In this document: positions 47,855 to 57,202 of the stretch, one piece after another
How positions within the stretch are numbered: position 1 is the stretch's first letter
Layout of the letters: each line of letters begins with the position of its first letter
Origin: Thermoplasmata archaeon
GTDB taxonomy: Archaea > Thermoplasmatota > Thermoplasmata > Lutacidiplasmatales > UBA184
Direction of reading: 5' to 3'
Length of the DNA: 64,000 nt
Assembly: GCA_027315165.1 (NCBI GenBank)
Contig: DAHUYN010000001.1
Coordinates: 124,001 to 188,000, forward strand
Notes under the pieces: model-generated
Told to the model about the DNA's origin: nothing
Seen by the model: only the letters and a program-made list of their open reading frames with translations
Database searches by the model: none
Position numbers and translations under genes: made by a program

Positions 47855-48616
47855 TTGGTCCTCAGCCTGATCCCGGCCGTCGTCGGGGTCGCCGTGACGG
47901 CGGTGCTCGCCGTCGCGTCGGTCCTCTCTGGCGCCCTCACTGCATCCGCGGGGGCCGTCGCAGCCCTGTTCGGCGCGTTCGTCGTCATCCTGGGCGGGTT
48001 CCCGTTCCTCGGCCTCCTGGTCCTCTTCGTCGTCGCGAGCGTTCTCGCGACCCGCTACGGGTTCGACGAGAAGCACCGGCAGCACGTCCAGGAAGGCCGC
48101 GGCGGCGAGCGAGGGGTCTCGAACGTCGTCGCGCATGCGACCGTCCCGGCCGCGCTCGTCGCGACGGCGACGATCGCCCCCTCGCTCCTGCCCGCCCCCG
48201 CGCTCGCCGCCCTCTACACGGCGGCGCTCGCGTTCGGGACCTCGGACACCTTCGCGAGCGAGCTCGGCGTCCTCTCGGGCCGGGCGAGGAGCATCCTCAC
48301 CTGGCGACCGGTTACGCCCGGGACGAACGGCGGGGTCTCGGGGATGGGAGAGCTCTGGGCGTTCGTCGGCGCGCTCTCGATGTCGCTCGTGGCGGCGGCG
48401 CTGTTCCTCCTCTTCGGGACCCCGGCGCCGGTGGCCGCCGCGATCGTCGGGGGCGGCGCCGCCGCGGGGTTCCTCGGCTGCCAGGTCGACAGCGTCCTCG
48501 GCGAGACCCTCGAGAATCGGGGCTACCTCGGCAAGGGCTCGACGAACTTCCTCGCCATGGTGGCGAGCCTGGCCATCGGGGCCCTCTTCCTCGGCGTCTC
48601 GGGCGGTCTGCTGTGA
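47855..48616 (+). CDS. DUF92 family membrane protein
   Basis: TATIAPSLLPAPALAALYTAALAFGTSDTFASELGVLSGR, PGTNGGVSGMGELWAFVGAL. Confidence 0.85.
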   Translation: MVLSLIPAVVGVAVTAVLAVASVLSGALTASAGAVAALFGAFVVILGGFPFLGLLVLFVVASVLATRYGFDEKHRQHVQEGRGGERGVSNVVAHATVPAALVATATIAPSLLPAPALAALYTAALAFGTSDTFASELGVLSGRARSILTWRPVTPGTNGGVSGMGELWAFVGALSMSLVAAALFLLFGTPAPVAAAIVGGGAAAGFLGCQVDSVLGETLENRGYLGKGSTNFLAMVASLAIGALFLGVSGGLL

Positions 48617-49299
48617 GAGGGGGAGGCGCCGTCCGTGGGAGCGTCGTGCTGCTCTCGGGCGGCATGGACTCCGCCACCTGCCTCGCGCTGGCGGCCCGGC
48701 GGGACCCGCCGGTCCATGCGCTGACCGTGCACTACGGCCAACGGCACGCCCGAGAGCTCGCCGCCGCGCGGGCCCTCGCGCGGCGCTTCGAGGTCGCCTC
48801 GCACGCCGTCGTGCGCCTCCCCATCGGCCCGCTCCTCGGCTCGGCGCTCACCGACCGCACGCGCGCGCTGCCCCGGGGCCGGCGGCGCACGTCGATCCCG
48901 CCGACCTACGTCCCCGCGCGGAACACGCTCCTCCTCGCGCTCGCCCTCGGCGTCGCCGAGACCCGCCGGCTTCGAGCGATCTACCTCGGGGTGAACCAGG
49001 TCGACTATTCGGGCTACCCCGACTGCCGCCCGCCGTTCCTCGCCGCTTTCGACCGGCTGAGCCGCGTGGCGACGCGCGTCGGCGTCGAGGAGGGCTGGGC
49101 CCCGCGGGTGCGGGCCCCGCTCCTTAGGCTGAGCAAGGCCGAGATCGTCCGGCTCGGCGGCACGCTCGGCGTGCCGTGGGAGCTCACCTGGAGCTGCTAC
49201 GAGGGTGGACGGCGGCCGTGCGGCCTCTGCGACGCCTGCCGGCTGCGCGCGAAGGGGTTCGACGAGGCCGGCGTGCCCGACCCGGCGCTCTCGCGCTAG
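48613..49299 (+). CDS. queC: 7-cyano-7-deazaguanine synthase
   Basis: VVLLSGGMDSATCLALA, TVHYGQRHARELAAA, YVPARNTLLLALALG, CYEGGRRPCGLCDACRLRAKGF. Confidence 0.95.
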   Translation: MRGGGAVRGSVVLLSGGMDSATCLALAARRDPPVHALTVHYGQRHARELAAARALARRFEVASHAVVRLPIGPLLGSALTDRTRALPRGRRRTSIPPTYVPARNTLLLALALGVAETRRLRAIYLGVNQVDYSGYPDCRPPFLAAFDRLSRVATRVGVEEGWAPRVRAPLLRLSKAEIVRLGGTLGVPWELTWSCYEGGRRPCGLCDACRLRAKGFDEAGVPDPALSR

Positions 49300-49706
49300 G
49301 CCGGCAGCGACGACGTGCAGTTCGGGCACTTCGTCGCCTTGATCGAGATCGTCGAGATGCAGAACGGGCACTCCTTCGTCGTCGGCGGCGACGCCGCCAG
49401 CTTCGCCTTCTGCCGCTCGGCCATCTTTGCCATCGGGCGCACGATCGCGAAGAAGATCACGAGCGCGACGATGATGAAGTAGATCAGCGAGTTGATGAAC
49501 GCGCCGTAGGCGATCGTGCTGCCGTTGACCGTGACCCCGAAGGTCGAGAAGTCGGCGTGGCCGGGAATGCCGATGATCGGGTTGATGATGTAGGTGACGA
49601 GCGCGGAGACGACCGCCGCGAACGCGGTGCCGATCACGAAGGCGACCGCGAGGCTGATGATGTTCCCCTTGTTCAAGAAATCCCGGAACTCTTGCCAGAC
49701 GCTCAT
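49296..49706 (-). CDS. mscL: MscL-family mechanosensitive channel with C-terminal zinc ribbon
   Basis: WQEFRDFLNKGNIISLAVAFVIGTAFAAVVSALVTYIINPIIG; C-terminal CPFCISTISIKATKCPNCTSSL. Confidence 0.93.
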   Translation of the reverse strand: MSVWQEFRDFLNKGNIISLAVAFVIGTAFAAVVSALVTYIINPIIGIPGHADFSTFGVTVNGSTIAYGAFINSLIYFIIVALVIFFAIVRPMAKMAERQKAKLAASPPTTKECPFCISTISIKATKCPNCTSSLPA

Positions 49707-49767
49707 CGAGGACCCTCGGCCCTCAGGGAATGTCCCGGTATTTCTGCGTTTCCCGAGCGGAGGCCCG

Positions 49768-51564
49768 CTACATCCGCTCGAGCGGCTCGAGCCCGAGGAG
49801 GGCCATCGCGTTGCCGAGGGTCCGACGGGCCGCGGCGACGAGCGCGAGACGGCTCTCCCGCTCCGCCCCTGACGCGAGGACGGGCGTCGACTCGTAGAAC
49901 CGGTTGAACTCCTCGGCGACCTCGTGGGCGTAGCCCGCGAGCGCGTGGACGTGCGTCGTCCTCGCGACGCCCGCGACGACCTCGGGGAACCTCGCGATCG
50001 TGCGGACGAGGGCCCGCTCCGCCGGGGTCGCGAGGCGGGCCGGGTCGAACGCGGTGGGCCGGTCGGCGCCGGCCTTGCGAAGGAGGCTCGACGCCCTCGC
50101 GTAGGCGTAGAGCAGGAACGGTCCGCTCCGCCCCTCGAAGGAGAGCGCGTCCTCCCAGCGGAACTGGACGTTCTTGTCGAGGGCGACGCGGACGATGTGG
50201 TAGCGGACCGCGGCCGCTCCGACGACCCGGGCGATCGCGTCGACCTCCTCGCCCGAGAGGTCGTCGTGGCGCTTGAGGACCTCCGCGCGGGCCCGGTCGA
50301 CCGCCTCGTCGAGCAGGTCGTCGACGAAGACGACCTTGCCCTGGCGCGTGGACATCCGGCCCCCCTCGGGGACGGTGATGTCCTGGTAGATCACGAACTC
50401 GGGCCGCCGGCTCGCGCCGAGCTCGGCGAGCATCGCGTCGAGCGTCTTGGCGTGGAGGTGGTGGTCCTGCCCGAGGACGTCGATGACGCGCGGGAACCGG
50501 CGGAACTTCTCCTCGTGGTAGGCGATGTCCCGGACCGCGTAGAGGCTCGTCCCGTCGGCCCTCGTGACGATGACGCGGGCCGTCTCCTTGGGAAGGCCGT
50601 AGCCCGTCGTGTCGAGGGCCCACGCCCCGTTCGCCTCTTGCACGGCGTGCGGCGCCTTCCGCAGGCGTGCGACGACGTCCTCGACGCTGCCGTTGAAGAG
50701 GAACGTCGACTCCCACACGAACTCGTCGAAGGTGATGCCGAGCCGGCCCAGCGAGGCGACCATCCCCGAGAGGACCGCCCGCGCGATCTCGGTGTGCCGC
50801 GGCACGTCGACACGCTCCTCGAGGTGCCGGCTGATCGCCGCGACCTCCTCCGCCGCCTCGGGATGGGACTTGAGGTAGCGGCTCACGGCGGAGTACGGCC
50901 GGCCGTAGCGGAGGTCGGGCCGCATCGCCGCCTCCTCCTCGGGAGTGGCGCCCGCGACCGCGGCCCTCGCCTCCTCCGGCCATTCCGCGCGCGGCTTCGA
51001 CCAGATCCACGTGACCATCGCGGCCTGGCGCCCGATGTCGTCGACGTAGTACTGCGTCGTCACCGGCGCGCCCGTCGCGCGGAGGACCCGCGCGAGCGTG
51101 TCGCCGATGATCCCGTTGCGGACTCGACCGACGTGGAACGGGCCGGTCGGATTCGCGCTCGTGTGCTCGACGCACACCGGCGTCGCGAGCGCGCGCGAGT
51201 GGCCCCAGTGTTCCCCTTCCGCGAACACCGTCCCGAGCGTCGCGCGGGCGAGCCGCTCAGGGTCCGCGACGAAGTTGAGGAACGCGCCGGTCGCGCTCAC
51301 CGAGAGGAGACCGGGGACCGGGCCGAGGGCCGCCGCGATCGTGGCCGCGAAGGCCGCGGGTTCCTTCCCGGCCAGCTTGGCGGCCCGGTGCAGCGCGAGA
51401 GCGAGGTCGCCCCGCTCGCTCCCCGTCCGGTCGAGCTGGAGCCGGACGGTGGCCGGGTCGATGGCCGCGCCGTGCGCGGTGAGCGCCGCCGCGACCGCGA
51501 CCGTGAGCGGCGCGACGACCGGCTCCCACGGGTCGGTCGCCGCCGGGTCGAGGCCCTCGGTCAC
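49768..51564 (-). CDS. argS: arginyl-tRNA synthetase
   Basis: CVEHTSANPTGPFHVGRVRNGIIGDTLARVLR, MSTRQGKVVFVDDLLDEA, FLLYAYARASSLLRKAG. Confidence 0.96.
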   Translation of the reverse strand: MTEGLDPAATDPWEPVVAPLTVAVAAALTAHGAAIDPATVRLQLDRTGSERGDLALALHRAAKLAGKEPAAFAATIAAALGPVPGLLSVSATGAFLNFVADPERLARATLGTVFAEGEHWGHSRALATPVCVEHTSANPTGPFHVGRVRNGIIGDTLARVLRATGAPVTTQYYVDDIGRQAAMVTWIWSKPRAEWPEEARAAVAGATPEEEAAMRPDLRYGRPYSAVSRYLKSHPEAAEEVAAISRHLEERVDVPRHTEIARAVLSGMVASLGRLGITFDEFVWESTFLFNGSVEDVVARLRKAPHAVQEANGAWALDTTGYGLPKETARVIVTRADGTSLYAVRDIAYHEEKFRRFPRVIDVLGQDHHLHAKTLDAMLAELGASRRPEFVIYQDITVPEGGRMSTRQGKVVFVDDLLDEAVDRARAEVLKRHDDLSGEEVDAIARVVGAAAVRYHIVRVALDKNVQFRWEDALSFEGRSGPFLLYAYARASSLLRKAGADRPTAFDPARLATPAERALVRTIARFPEVVAGVARTTHVHALAGYAHEVAEEFNRFYESTPVLASGAERESRLALVAAARRTLGNAMALLGLEPLERM

Positions 51565-51620
51565 GTCTCCACCACCCCGAGAGCAATCGTAAAGCGGGGT
51601 CGGTTTCTTAACGGTTCCTC

Positions 51621-52520
51621 GTGAGCGCCCTCCTCCTCGTGCGCTACGGGGAGCTCGCGCTCAAGTCCCCGCCGGTGCGCCGGGAGTTCGAGCGGACCCT
51701 GCAGCGGAACGTCCTCGACCAGTTCGCGGCCGCCGGCCTCGCCTGCCGGCTCCGGAGCGACGCGGGCCACCTCTACGTCGAGGCCGACGAGCCGGAGGCC
51801 GCGCTGCGGCTCGTGCGGCGCGTCTTCGGCGTCACCTCCGCGAGCGAGGTCTTCGAGGTGCCGACCGACCCGGCCCGGATCGCCGAGGAGGCGATCCGGC
51901 TCCTCGACCCGCTTCTCGCGTCCGGACGCTCCTTCGCGATCCGCGCGCGACGCACGGGCCAGCACGCCTTTACGAGCCAGGAGCTCGCCGGGAGCATCGG
52001 GGCCGGGGTGCTCGCCAGGTTCCCGGAGCGGGGTCTTCGCGTCGATCTCACGAAGCCCGAGGTCGAGCTGTACGTCGAGGTCCGCGACAACCGGACCTAC
52101 CTCTCCACCGGCCGCGAGAAGGGGCCGGGAGGGCTGCCCCTCGGCGTCGCGGGCCGCGTCGTCGCGCTCGTCGACGGTCGACGCGGCGCCCTCGGGGCCT
52201 ATCTCCTGATGAAGCGGGGCTGCCGCACGACGCTCGTCGCCACCGCCGAGGGCGCGCCGCTCGTCGCCTCGGTCCTCTCCAAGTTCGACCCGAAGGCGCC
52301 GCTCGGTCCGGCGGTCGAGCCCGGGACCGCCGCCGAGGAGGCCCTCCGCGCGCTCGCCGACCAGTCGCACGCCGACGGGATCGTCCTGCCGCTCCGCGTC
52401 GAGGAGTTCTCCGAGGCGAAGGTCCGTTGGGGCGACCGCGTCGTCTTCTCACCGACCGTCGGGCTCACCGACGAGGAGGTCGACGGGCGTTGGCGCGCCG
52501 TCGCTCAGCTCGCGGCGTGA
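51621..52520 (+). CDS. ThiI-like THUMP-domain protein with degenerate PP-loop region
   Basis: LLVRYGELALKSPPVRREFERTLQRNV, FAIRARRTGQHAFTSQELAGSIGAGVL, STGREKGPGGLPLGVAGRVVALVDGRRGALGAYLLMKRGC (no SGGxDS). Confidence 0.85.
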   Translation: MSALLLVRYGELALKSPPVRREFERTLQRNVLDQFAAAGLACRLRSDAGHLYVEADEPEAALRLVRRVFGVTSASEVFEVPTDPARIAEEAIRLLDPLLASGRSFAIRARRTGQHAFTSQELAGSIGAGVLARFPERGLRVDLTKPEVELYVEVRDNRTYLSTGREKGPGGLPLGVAGRVVALVDGRRGALGAYLLMKRGCRTTLVATAEGAPLVASVLSKFDPKAPLGPAVEPGTAAEEALRALADQSHADGIVLPLRVEEFSEAKVRWGDRVVFSPTVGLTDEEVDGRWRAVAQLAA

Positions 52521-52744
52521 ACACGCGACCGATGCGGTCGCTCGTCCTCGACGACGTCGGCGCAGCGCCCGCGCCGTCGGCGAACACGGCCGAGCCCGCC
52601 CTTCCGCCGTCCGAGACCCTCGCGGGGCGCGACCGGCTGGACGAGCGGGTCGAGACGTGGCTCCGGGAGCGGGAGCGGTTCGCGAAGCGGGGCACGGCCT
52701 CGAGCCCGCGCGAGGATCCCCCGGCGGGGTCCGCGGGTCCGTGA
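52517..52744 (+). CDS. small hypothetical protein
   Basis: 75 aa; 4-nt GTGA overlap with upstream gene and overlap with downstream gene. Confidence 0.55.
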   Translation: MNTRPMRSLVLDDVGAAPAPSANTAEPALPPSETLAGRDRLDERVETWLRERERFAKRGTASSPREDPPAGSAGP

Positions 52745-54798
52745 CCGCGCCGCGGCCGCCCGGGGCCGACCGACGGCTGTCGGAGGCCGAGCGCGTGACG
52801 TTGCGCGCGGTCGCCGACGCGTTCGTGGCCCCGTCTCCGACGCTCGCCGCCTCGCATCCCTCGGCCGGGCTGTCGGCGAGCGCCGCCGGCGTCGACGTGG
52901 CGCTCGCGCGCGTCGTCGAGGAGTACCTCTCCGAGAGCGAGGCCGCACAGCTCCGGCAGCTTCTCCGCCTCCTCGAGCAGCCCCTCGGGCTGCTCTTGCT
53001 CACGGGCCGACCGGCCCGGTTCGGCCGGCTCGACGCGACGGCGCGCGAGCGGTTCCTGCTCGGCTGGGCGGACAGCCGTCTCGAGGTGAAGCGGCGCGCC
53101 TTCCGCGCCCTCAAGCGCCTCGTCCTCTTCCTCTACTATGCCCCGGAGTCCGGAGCGCCGTCGTCCGCCGTCTGGTCCGACCTCGGCTACGCACCTGTCG
53201 AGGCGCCCGTCGGACCCGTGGCCCCGAGCCCTGTCCTTCCTCCGACGGTGCGCCTGCCGCCCGGCGGCGACCTCACGACCGACGTCTGCATCGTCGGGAG
53301 CGGCGCGGGAGGCTCCGTCGTGGCCGCCCGCCTCGCGACCGCGGGGCTCCGCGTCCTCGTCGTCGAAGCCGGTCCCGACCTGGCTCGAGCGGCGTTCCCG
53401 CTCGGGGAGGGCGCCGGCTTCGACCGTTTGTACCACTCCCACGGCCTCCTGGGGACGAAGGACCAGGCGTTCTCGGTGCTCGCCGGCACCGTCGTGGGGG
53501 GGTCGACGACGGTCAACTGGATGACCTGCCTCGAGCCCGAGCCGCCGGTCCGGGCCGAGTGGGAGCGGCTCGGAATGGACGGCGCCGCGGGGGCGGACCT
53601 GGACCGGCGGATCGCCGGCGTGCGGGCTCGGCTACACGTCACGCGGGAAGAGTCGCAGCAGAACGCGAACAACGCCGTCCTCGCGCGGGGCTGCGCGGCG
53701 CTCGGCTTCGAGGAGGGCGTCGACTACGAGACGATCCCACGGAACGCTCTCGGCTGCGCGAGCCGCTGCCAGCCGTGCTCCTTCGGCTGCCCCTACGGGG
53801 CGAAGCAGTCGGCCGCCGAGACCTACCTCAAGGACGCACGCCTCGCGGGGGCCCAGCTCCTCTGCGACGCCCGCGTCGAGCGTGTGCGGCTCGAGCGCGG
53901 GCAGGTGCGAGGGGTCGAAGGGCGGCTGCACGACGGTGGGGAAGGGCGGCCGTTCCGCGTCGTCGCTCGCGTCGTCGTCGTCGCCGGCGGCGCCATCGAG
54001 AGCCCCGCGCTGCTGCTGCGGTCCGGCCTGCGTGGGGCGGTGGGTCGCGGGCTCCATCTGCACCCGACCTCGGCGGTCCTCGGTGTGCACGCCACGCCGA
54101 TCCGGATGTGGGAGGGGCCGATGCAGACCGTGGTCGTGCGCCGGTGGCAGCGGCGCGACCCCGCGCGGCGGGCCGCGTGGCTCGAGAGCACGCCCGCCCA
54201 CCCGGGCCTCGCCGCGCAGGCGGCCCCCTGGCGCGGGAGCGAGGACCACCGCCGTCTCATGCTCTCGCTCGAGCGCGCCTCGGCGACGATCGCTCTCGTC
54301 CGCGACCGGACCCCGGGGCGCGTCCTCGTCGACGCCACCGGGGCCGCGGTCGTCGACTACGCGATGGGCCAAGAGGACCGCGAGCAGCTCACGTTGGGCC
54401 TCCTCGAGGCCGCCCGCCTCCAGCGGGCCGCGGGAGCTCAACGCGTCGCCACCCTGCACAACCGCGGGCCGAGCGCGGGGGACGGCGCCTCGCCCATCCC
54501 CGCGCAAGCGTTCGACGCGTTCTTGGAGGAGGTGCGCCACGAGGGGATCCGCCCGAATGCGGTGGGGCTCTTCTCGGCCCATCCGACGGGGTCGCTTCCG
54601 CTCGGCCCCGACGGGAGCGGCTCGGCGACCGACCCCTCGGGCCGGGTCTGGGGCGTCGAGGGGCTCTGGGTCGCCGACGGGAGCCTCCTCCCGAGCGCCC
54701 CGGGGGTCAACCCGATGCTCTCGATCGCCGCCGTCGCCGACCGGACGGCCGACCGCCTCCTCGCGGACCTCCGCCGGACCGGCGGGACAAAGCGTTAA
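52741..54798 (+). CDS. GMC-type oxidoreductase (long-chain alcohol oxidase-like) with N-terminal extension
   Basis: DVCIVGSGAGGSVVAARLATAGLRVLVVEAG, GTVVGGSTTVNWM, CASRCQPCSFGCPYGAKQSAAETYL, VWGVEGLWVADGSLLPSAPGVNPMLSIAAVADRTADRL. Confidence 0.9.
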   Translation: MTAPRPPGADRRLSEAERVTLRAVADAFVAPSPTLAASHPSAGLSASAAGVDVALARVVEEYLSESEAAQLRQLLRLLEQPLGLLLLTGRPARFGRLDATARERFLLGWADSRLEVKRRAFRALKRLVLFLYYAPESGAPSSAVWSDLGYAPVEAPVGPVAPSPVLPPTVRLPPGGDLTTDVCIVGSGAGGSVVAARLATAGLRVLVVEAGPDLARAAFPLGEGAGFDRLYHSHGLLGTKDQAFSVLAGTVVGGSTTVNWMTCLEPEPPVRAEWERLGMDGAAGADLDRRIAGVRARLHVTREESQQNANNAVLARGCAALGFEEGVDYETIPRNALGCASRCQPCSFGCPYGAKQSAAETYLKDARLAGAQLLCDARVERVRLERGQVRGVEGRLHDGGEGRPFRVVARVVVVAGGAIESPALLLRSGLRGAVGRGLHLHPTSAVLGVHATPIRMWEGPMQTVVVRRWQRRDPARRAAWLESTPAHPGLAAQAAPWRGSEDHRRLMLSLERASATIALVRDRTPGRVLVDATGAAVVDYAMGQEDREQLTLGLLEAARLQRAAGAQRVATLHNRGPSAGDGASPIPAQAFDAFLEEVRHEGIRPNAVGLFSAHPTGSLPLGPDGSGSATDPSGRVWGVEGLWVADGSLLPSAPGVNPMLSIAAVADRTADRLLADLRRTGGTKR

Positions 54799-54839
54799 GA
54801 ACCGTGCCTCGGTGGCAGCCCGACGCCTGAGGTTCCTCG

Positions 54840-55025
54840 ATGTCGCACTGGTCCGTGACCGGTCGTTTCCTCGCCCGACGCGACGACTGGCAGAAGTTCA
54901 CCAAGGTCTGCGAAGCTCCATCGGCCGAGAAGGCCCGAGAGTGGGCCCTGTCGGAGATCGGCGGCTGCCACGGTGTCGGCCGGCGGCTGATCAAGATCGA
55001 GGGCGTCGCGGAGGTCCCGGCGTGA
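54840..55025 (+). CDS. rplX: ribosomal protein L18Ae/LX
   Basis: 61 aa; WSVTGRFLARRDDWQKFTKVCEAPSAEKAREWALSEIGGCHGVGRRLIKIEGV. Confidence 0.85.
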   Translation: MSHWSVTGRFLARRDDWQKFTKVCEAPSAEKAREWALSEIGGCHGVGRRLIKIEGVAEVPA

Positions 55026-55501
55026 GCACGCCGGCCTCGGCGAGCCCCGAGCAGCAGGTCCAGGAGGACCTCGCGCGCCTCGACGCCTACCGCGGGCAGC
55101 TCAACCAGATGCTGCAGCAGCACCAGTACCTCGTCGCCTCCCGCGCCGACCATCTCCGCGCGAAGGAGGCGCTCGAGGGCCTGGACCGCCTCGAGGGCGA
55201 CACGGAGCTCCTGATCCCGGTCGGTGGCGAGGCCTACCTGCGCGGGAGCCCGCGCCTCTCGGCGCCGGTCCTCATCGGCCTCGGCTCCGGCGTCGTCGTC
55301 GAGCTCGAGCGTCCGAAGGTCGTCGAGCTCCTCGCCGAGCGCCTCACGAAGATCGACGAGGCGACGGGCGAGCTCGAGGGCCAGATCCGCGTTCTCGACG
55401 AGCGCGTCCAGCTGCTCAGCCGCCGCATCGAGGCGATGGCCCAGCCCGGCTCCTACGAGGGGGACGGCGGGGCCACGACGGACGATGTGGTCGGCGATTA
55501 G
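55022..55501 (+). CDS. pfdA: prefoldin alpha subunit
   Basis: Coiled coil, ELLIPVGGEAYLRGSPRLSAPVLIGLGSGVVVELERPKVVELLAERL. Confidence 0.92.
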   Translation: MSTPASASPEQQVQEDLARLDAYRGQLNQMLQQHQYLVASRADHLRAKEALEGLDRLEGDTELLIPVGGEAYLRGSPRLSAPVLIGLGSGVVVELERPKVVELLAERLTKIDEATGELEGQIRVLDERVQLLSRRIEAMAQPGSYEGDGGATTDDVVGD

Positions 55502-56471
55502 GGCCAAGCTCGGGATCGGTCGGAAGCCCGACGAGCCGCCCGCCGCTCCGACGGCCCCGTCCGAGACCGCCGAGTCGAAGGCGGGCGAGGGGTTCACGGA
55601 CGGCTGGCTGGGCACCCGGATCCGCGAGGGCCATCTCAACGAGGTCCTCGACGACCTCGAGATCGTCCTCCTGCAGTCCGATGTCGCGCTCCCCGTCGCC
55701 GAGCGGCTCCGCAAGGACCTTCGCAAGGAGCTCGAGGGACGGAAGGTCCGCGTCGGGACGGAGGTCGGCGAGGCGATCCGCGCGACCCTCGAGCGGTCGG
55801 TCCGGACGATGCTCACCAAGCCGATTCCGGACCTCGTCGAGACGGCTCGCGCCCACGCGCCCAAGCCGTTCATCGTCCTCTTCGTCGGCGTGAACGGGAC
55901 GGGGAAGACGACGACGATCGCGAAGATCGCCGGGCGGCTGAGGGACGCCGGGCTCGGCGTCGTGATCGCCGCGAGCGACACCTTCCGGGCGGGCGCGATC
56001 GAGCAGCTCCTCGTCCACGGCGAGCGCCTGGGCGTCAAGGTCGTCCGGCAGCAGGAGGGGAGCGACCCGGCGGCGGTCGCCTACGACGCCGTCGAGCACG
56101 CCCGGGCGCGAGGCCTCGACGTCGTGCTCGTCGACACCGCGGGCCGTCAGCACACGAACGAGAACCTGATCCAGGAGGCGAAGAAGATCCGCCGCGTGGT
56201 GAGCCCCCACCTCACGCTGTTCGTCGGCGACGCGCTCTCGGGGAACGACCTCGTCGAGCAGGCCAAGCTGTTCGACGAGGCGCTCGGTGTCGACGCGCTC
56301 GTCCTCACGAAGCTGGACGCCGACGCGAAAGGGGGCGGCGCCCTCTCCGCGACGTTCGTCACGGGAAAGCCGATCCTCTACGTCGGGGTCGGCCAGGGCT
56401 ACGGCGACCTCCGTCCGTTCGACGCCGAGTGGATGGTCCGGCGCCTCTTCCAAGAGGGGGCGCGAGCGTGA
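55485..56471 (+). CDS. ftsY: signal recognition particle receptor FtsY
   Basis: VLFVGVNGTGKTTTIAKIAGRL, IAASDTFRAGAIEQL, VLVDTAGRQHTNENLIQEAKKI, LTKLDADAKGGGALS. Confidence 0.97.
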   Translation: MWSAIRAKLGIGRKPDEPPAAPTAPSETAESKAGEGFTDGWLGTRIREGHLNEVLDDLEIVLLQSDVALPVAERLRKDLRKELEGRKVRVGTEVGEAIRATLERSVRTMLTKPIPDLVETARAHAPKPFIVLFVGVNGTGKTTTIAKIAGRLRDAGLGVVIAASDTFRAGAIEQLLVHGERLGVKVVRQQEGSDPAAVAYDAVEHARARGLDVVLVDTAGRQHTNENLIQEAKKIRRVVSPHLTLFVGDALSGNDLVEQAKLFDEALGVDALVLTKLDADAKGGGALSATFVTGKPILYVGVGQGYGDLRPFDAEWMVRRLFQEGARA

Positions 56472-57202
56472 GCCCGCGCCTGACGGTCGTCCTCGTCCGG
56501 CCGAAGGAGGACGGGAACGTCGGCGCCGTGGCGCGCCTGGCCCGCAACTACGGGGCGGAGCGGCTCGTCCTCGTCCGGCCGCGGGCGCCGCTCGGACCCG
56601 AGGCGCGCCGGCGTGCCATGGGCGGCGCGCTCCTCCTCAAGCAGGCCCTCGTCGTCGACACGTTCGACGCCGCGCTCGCCGACGCCGACCTCGTGGTGGG
56701 CTCGACGGACCTCTCGACGGGACGCTCGACGGCCTACCTGCGCCGGGCGATGCTCCCCGAGCGCCTCGCCGAGCTCCTCCACCCGGTGCTCGGCCGCGTC
56801 GCGCTCGTCCTCGGTCCCGAGGACAACGGCCTCGACAAGGACCAGCTCGCGCGATGCGACATCTTGGTCCACATCCCCGCCCGTCGCGAGTTCCCGACCC
56901 TGAACCTCTCGCACGCGGCGGCGATCCTGCTCTACGCCGTCCACCGCGCCCAGGGGACCGAGGACCCCGAGAGCACGCCCGCGCCCGAAGTGGTGCCGCT
57001 CAACGGGACGGAGAAGGAGCTGTTCCTCGAGCGCCTGGACGGGCTCGCCGCCCGGACGGGGTATCCCAAGCACAAGCGCCGGGGGCTCAACCTCATGTTC
57101 CGGCGCATCTACGGTCGTGCGACGCCGACCGAGGCCGAGTACCGGATGCTGCTCGGCTTCCTCAAGCGCGTCGAGCGGCGTCTCGAGAGGACCAATGGCT
57201 GA
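56468..57202 (+). CDS. SPOUT tRNA/rRNA methyltransferase (TrmJ-like)
   Basis: LTVVLVRPKEDGNVGAVARLARNYGAERLVLV, VALVLGPEDNGLDKDQLARCDILVHIPARREFPTLNLSHAAAILLY. Confidence 0.9.
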   Translation: MSPRLTVVLVRPKEDGNVGAVARLARNYGAERLVLVRPRAPLGPEARRRAMGGALLLKQALVVDTFDAALADADLVVGSTDLSTGRSTAYLRRAMLPERLAELLHPVLGRVALVLGPEDNGLDKDQLARCDILVHIPARREFPTLNLSHAAAILLYAVHRAQGTEDPESTPAPEVVPLNGTEKELFLERLDGLAARTGYPKHKRRGLNLMFRRIYGRATPTEAEYRMLLGFLKRVERRLERTNG

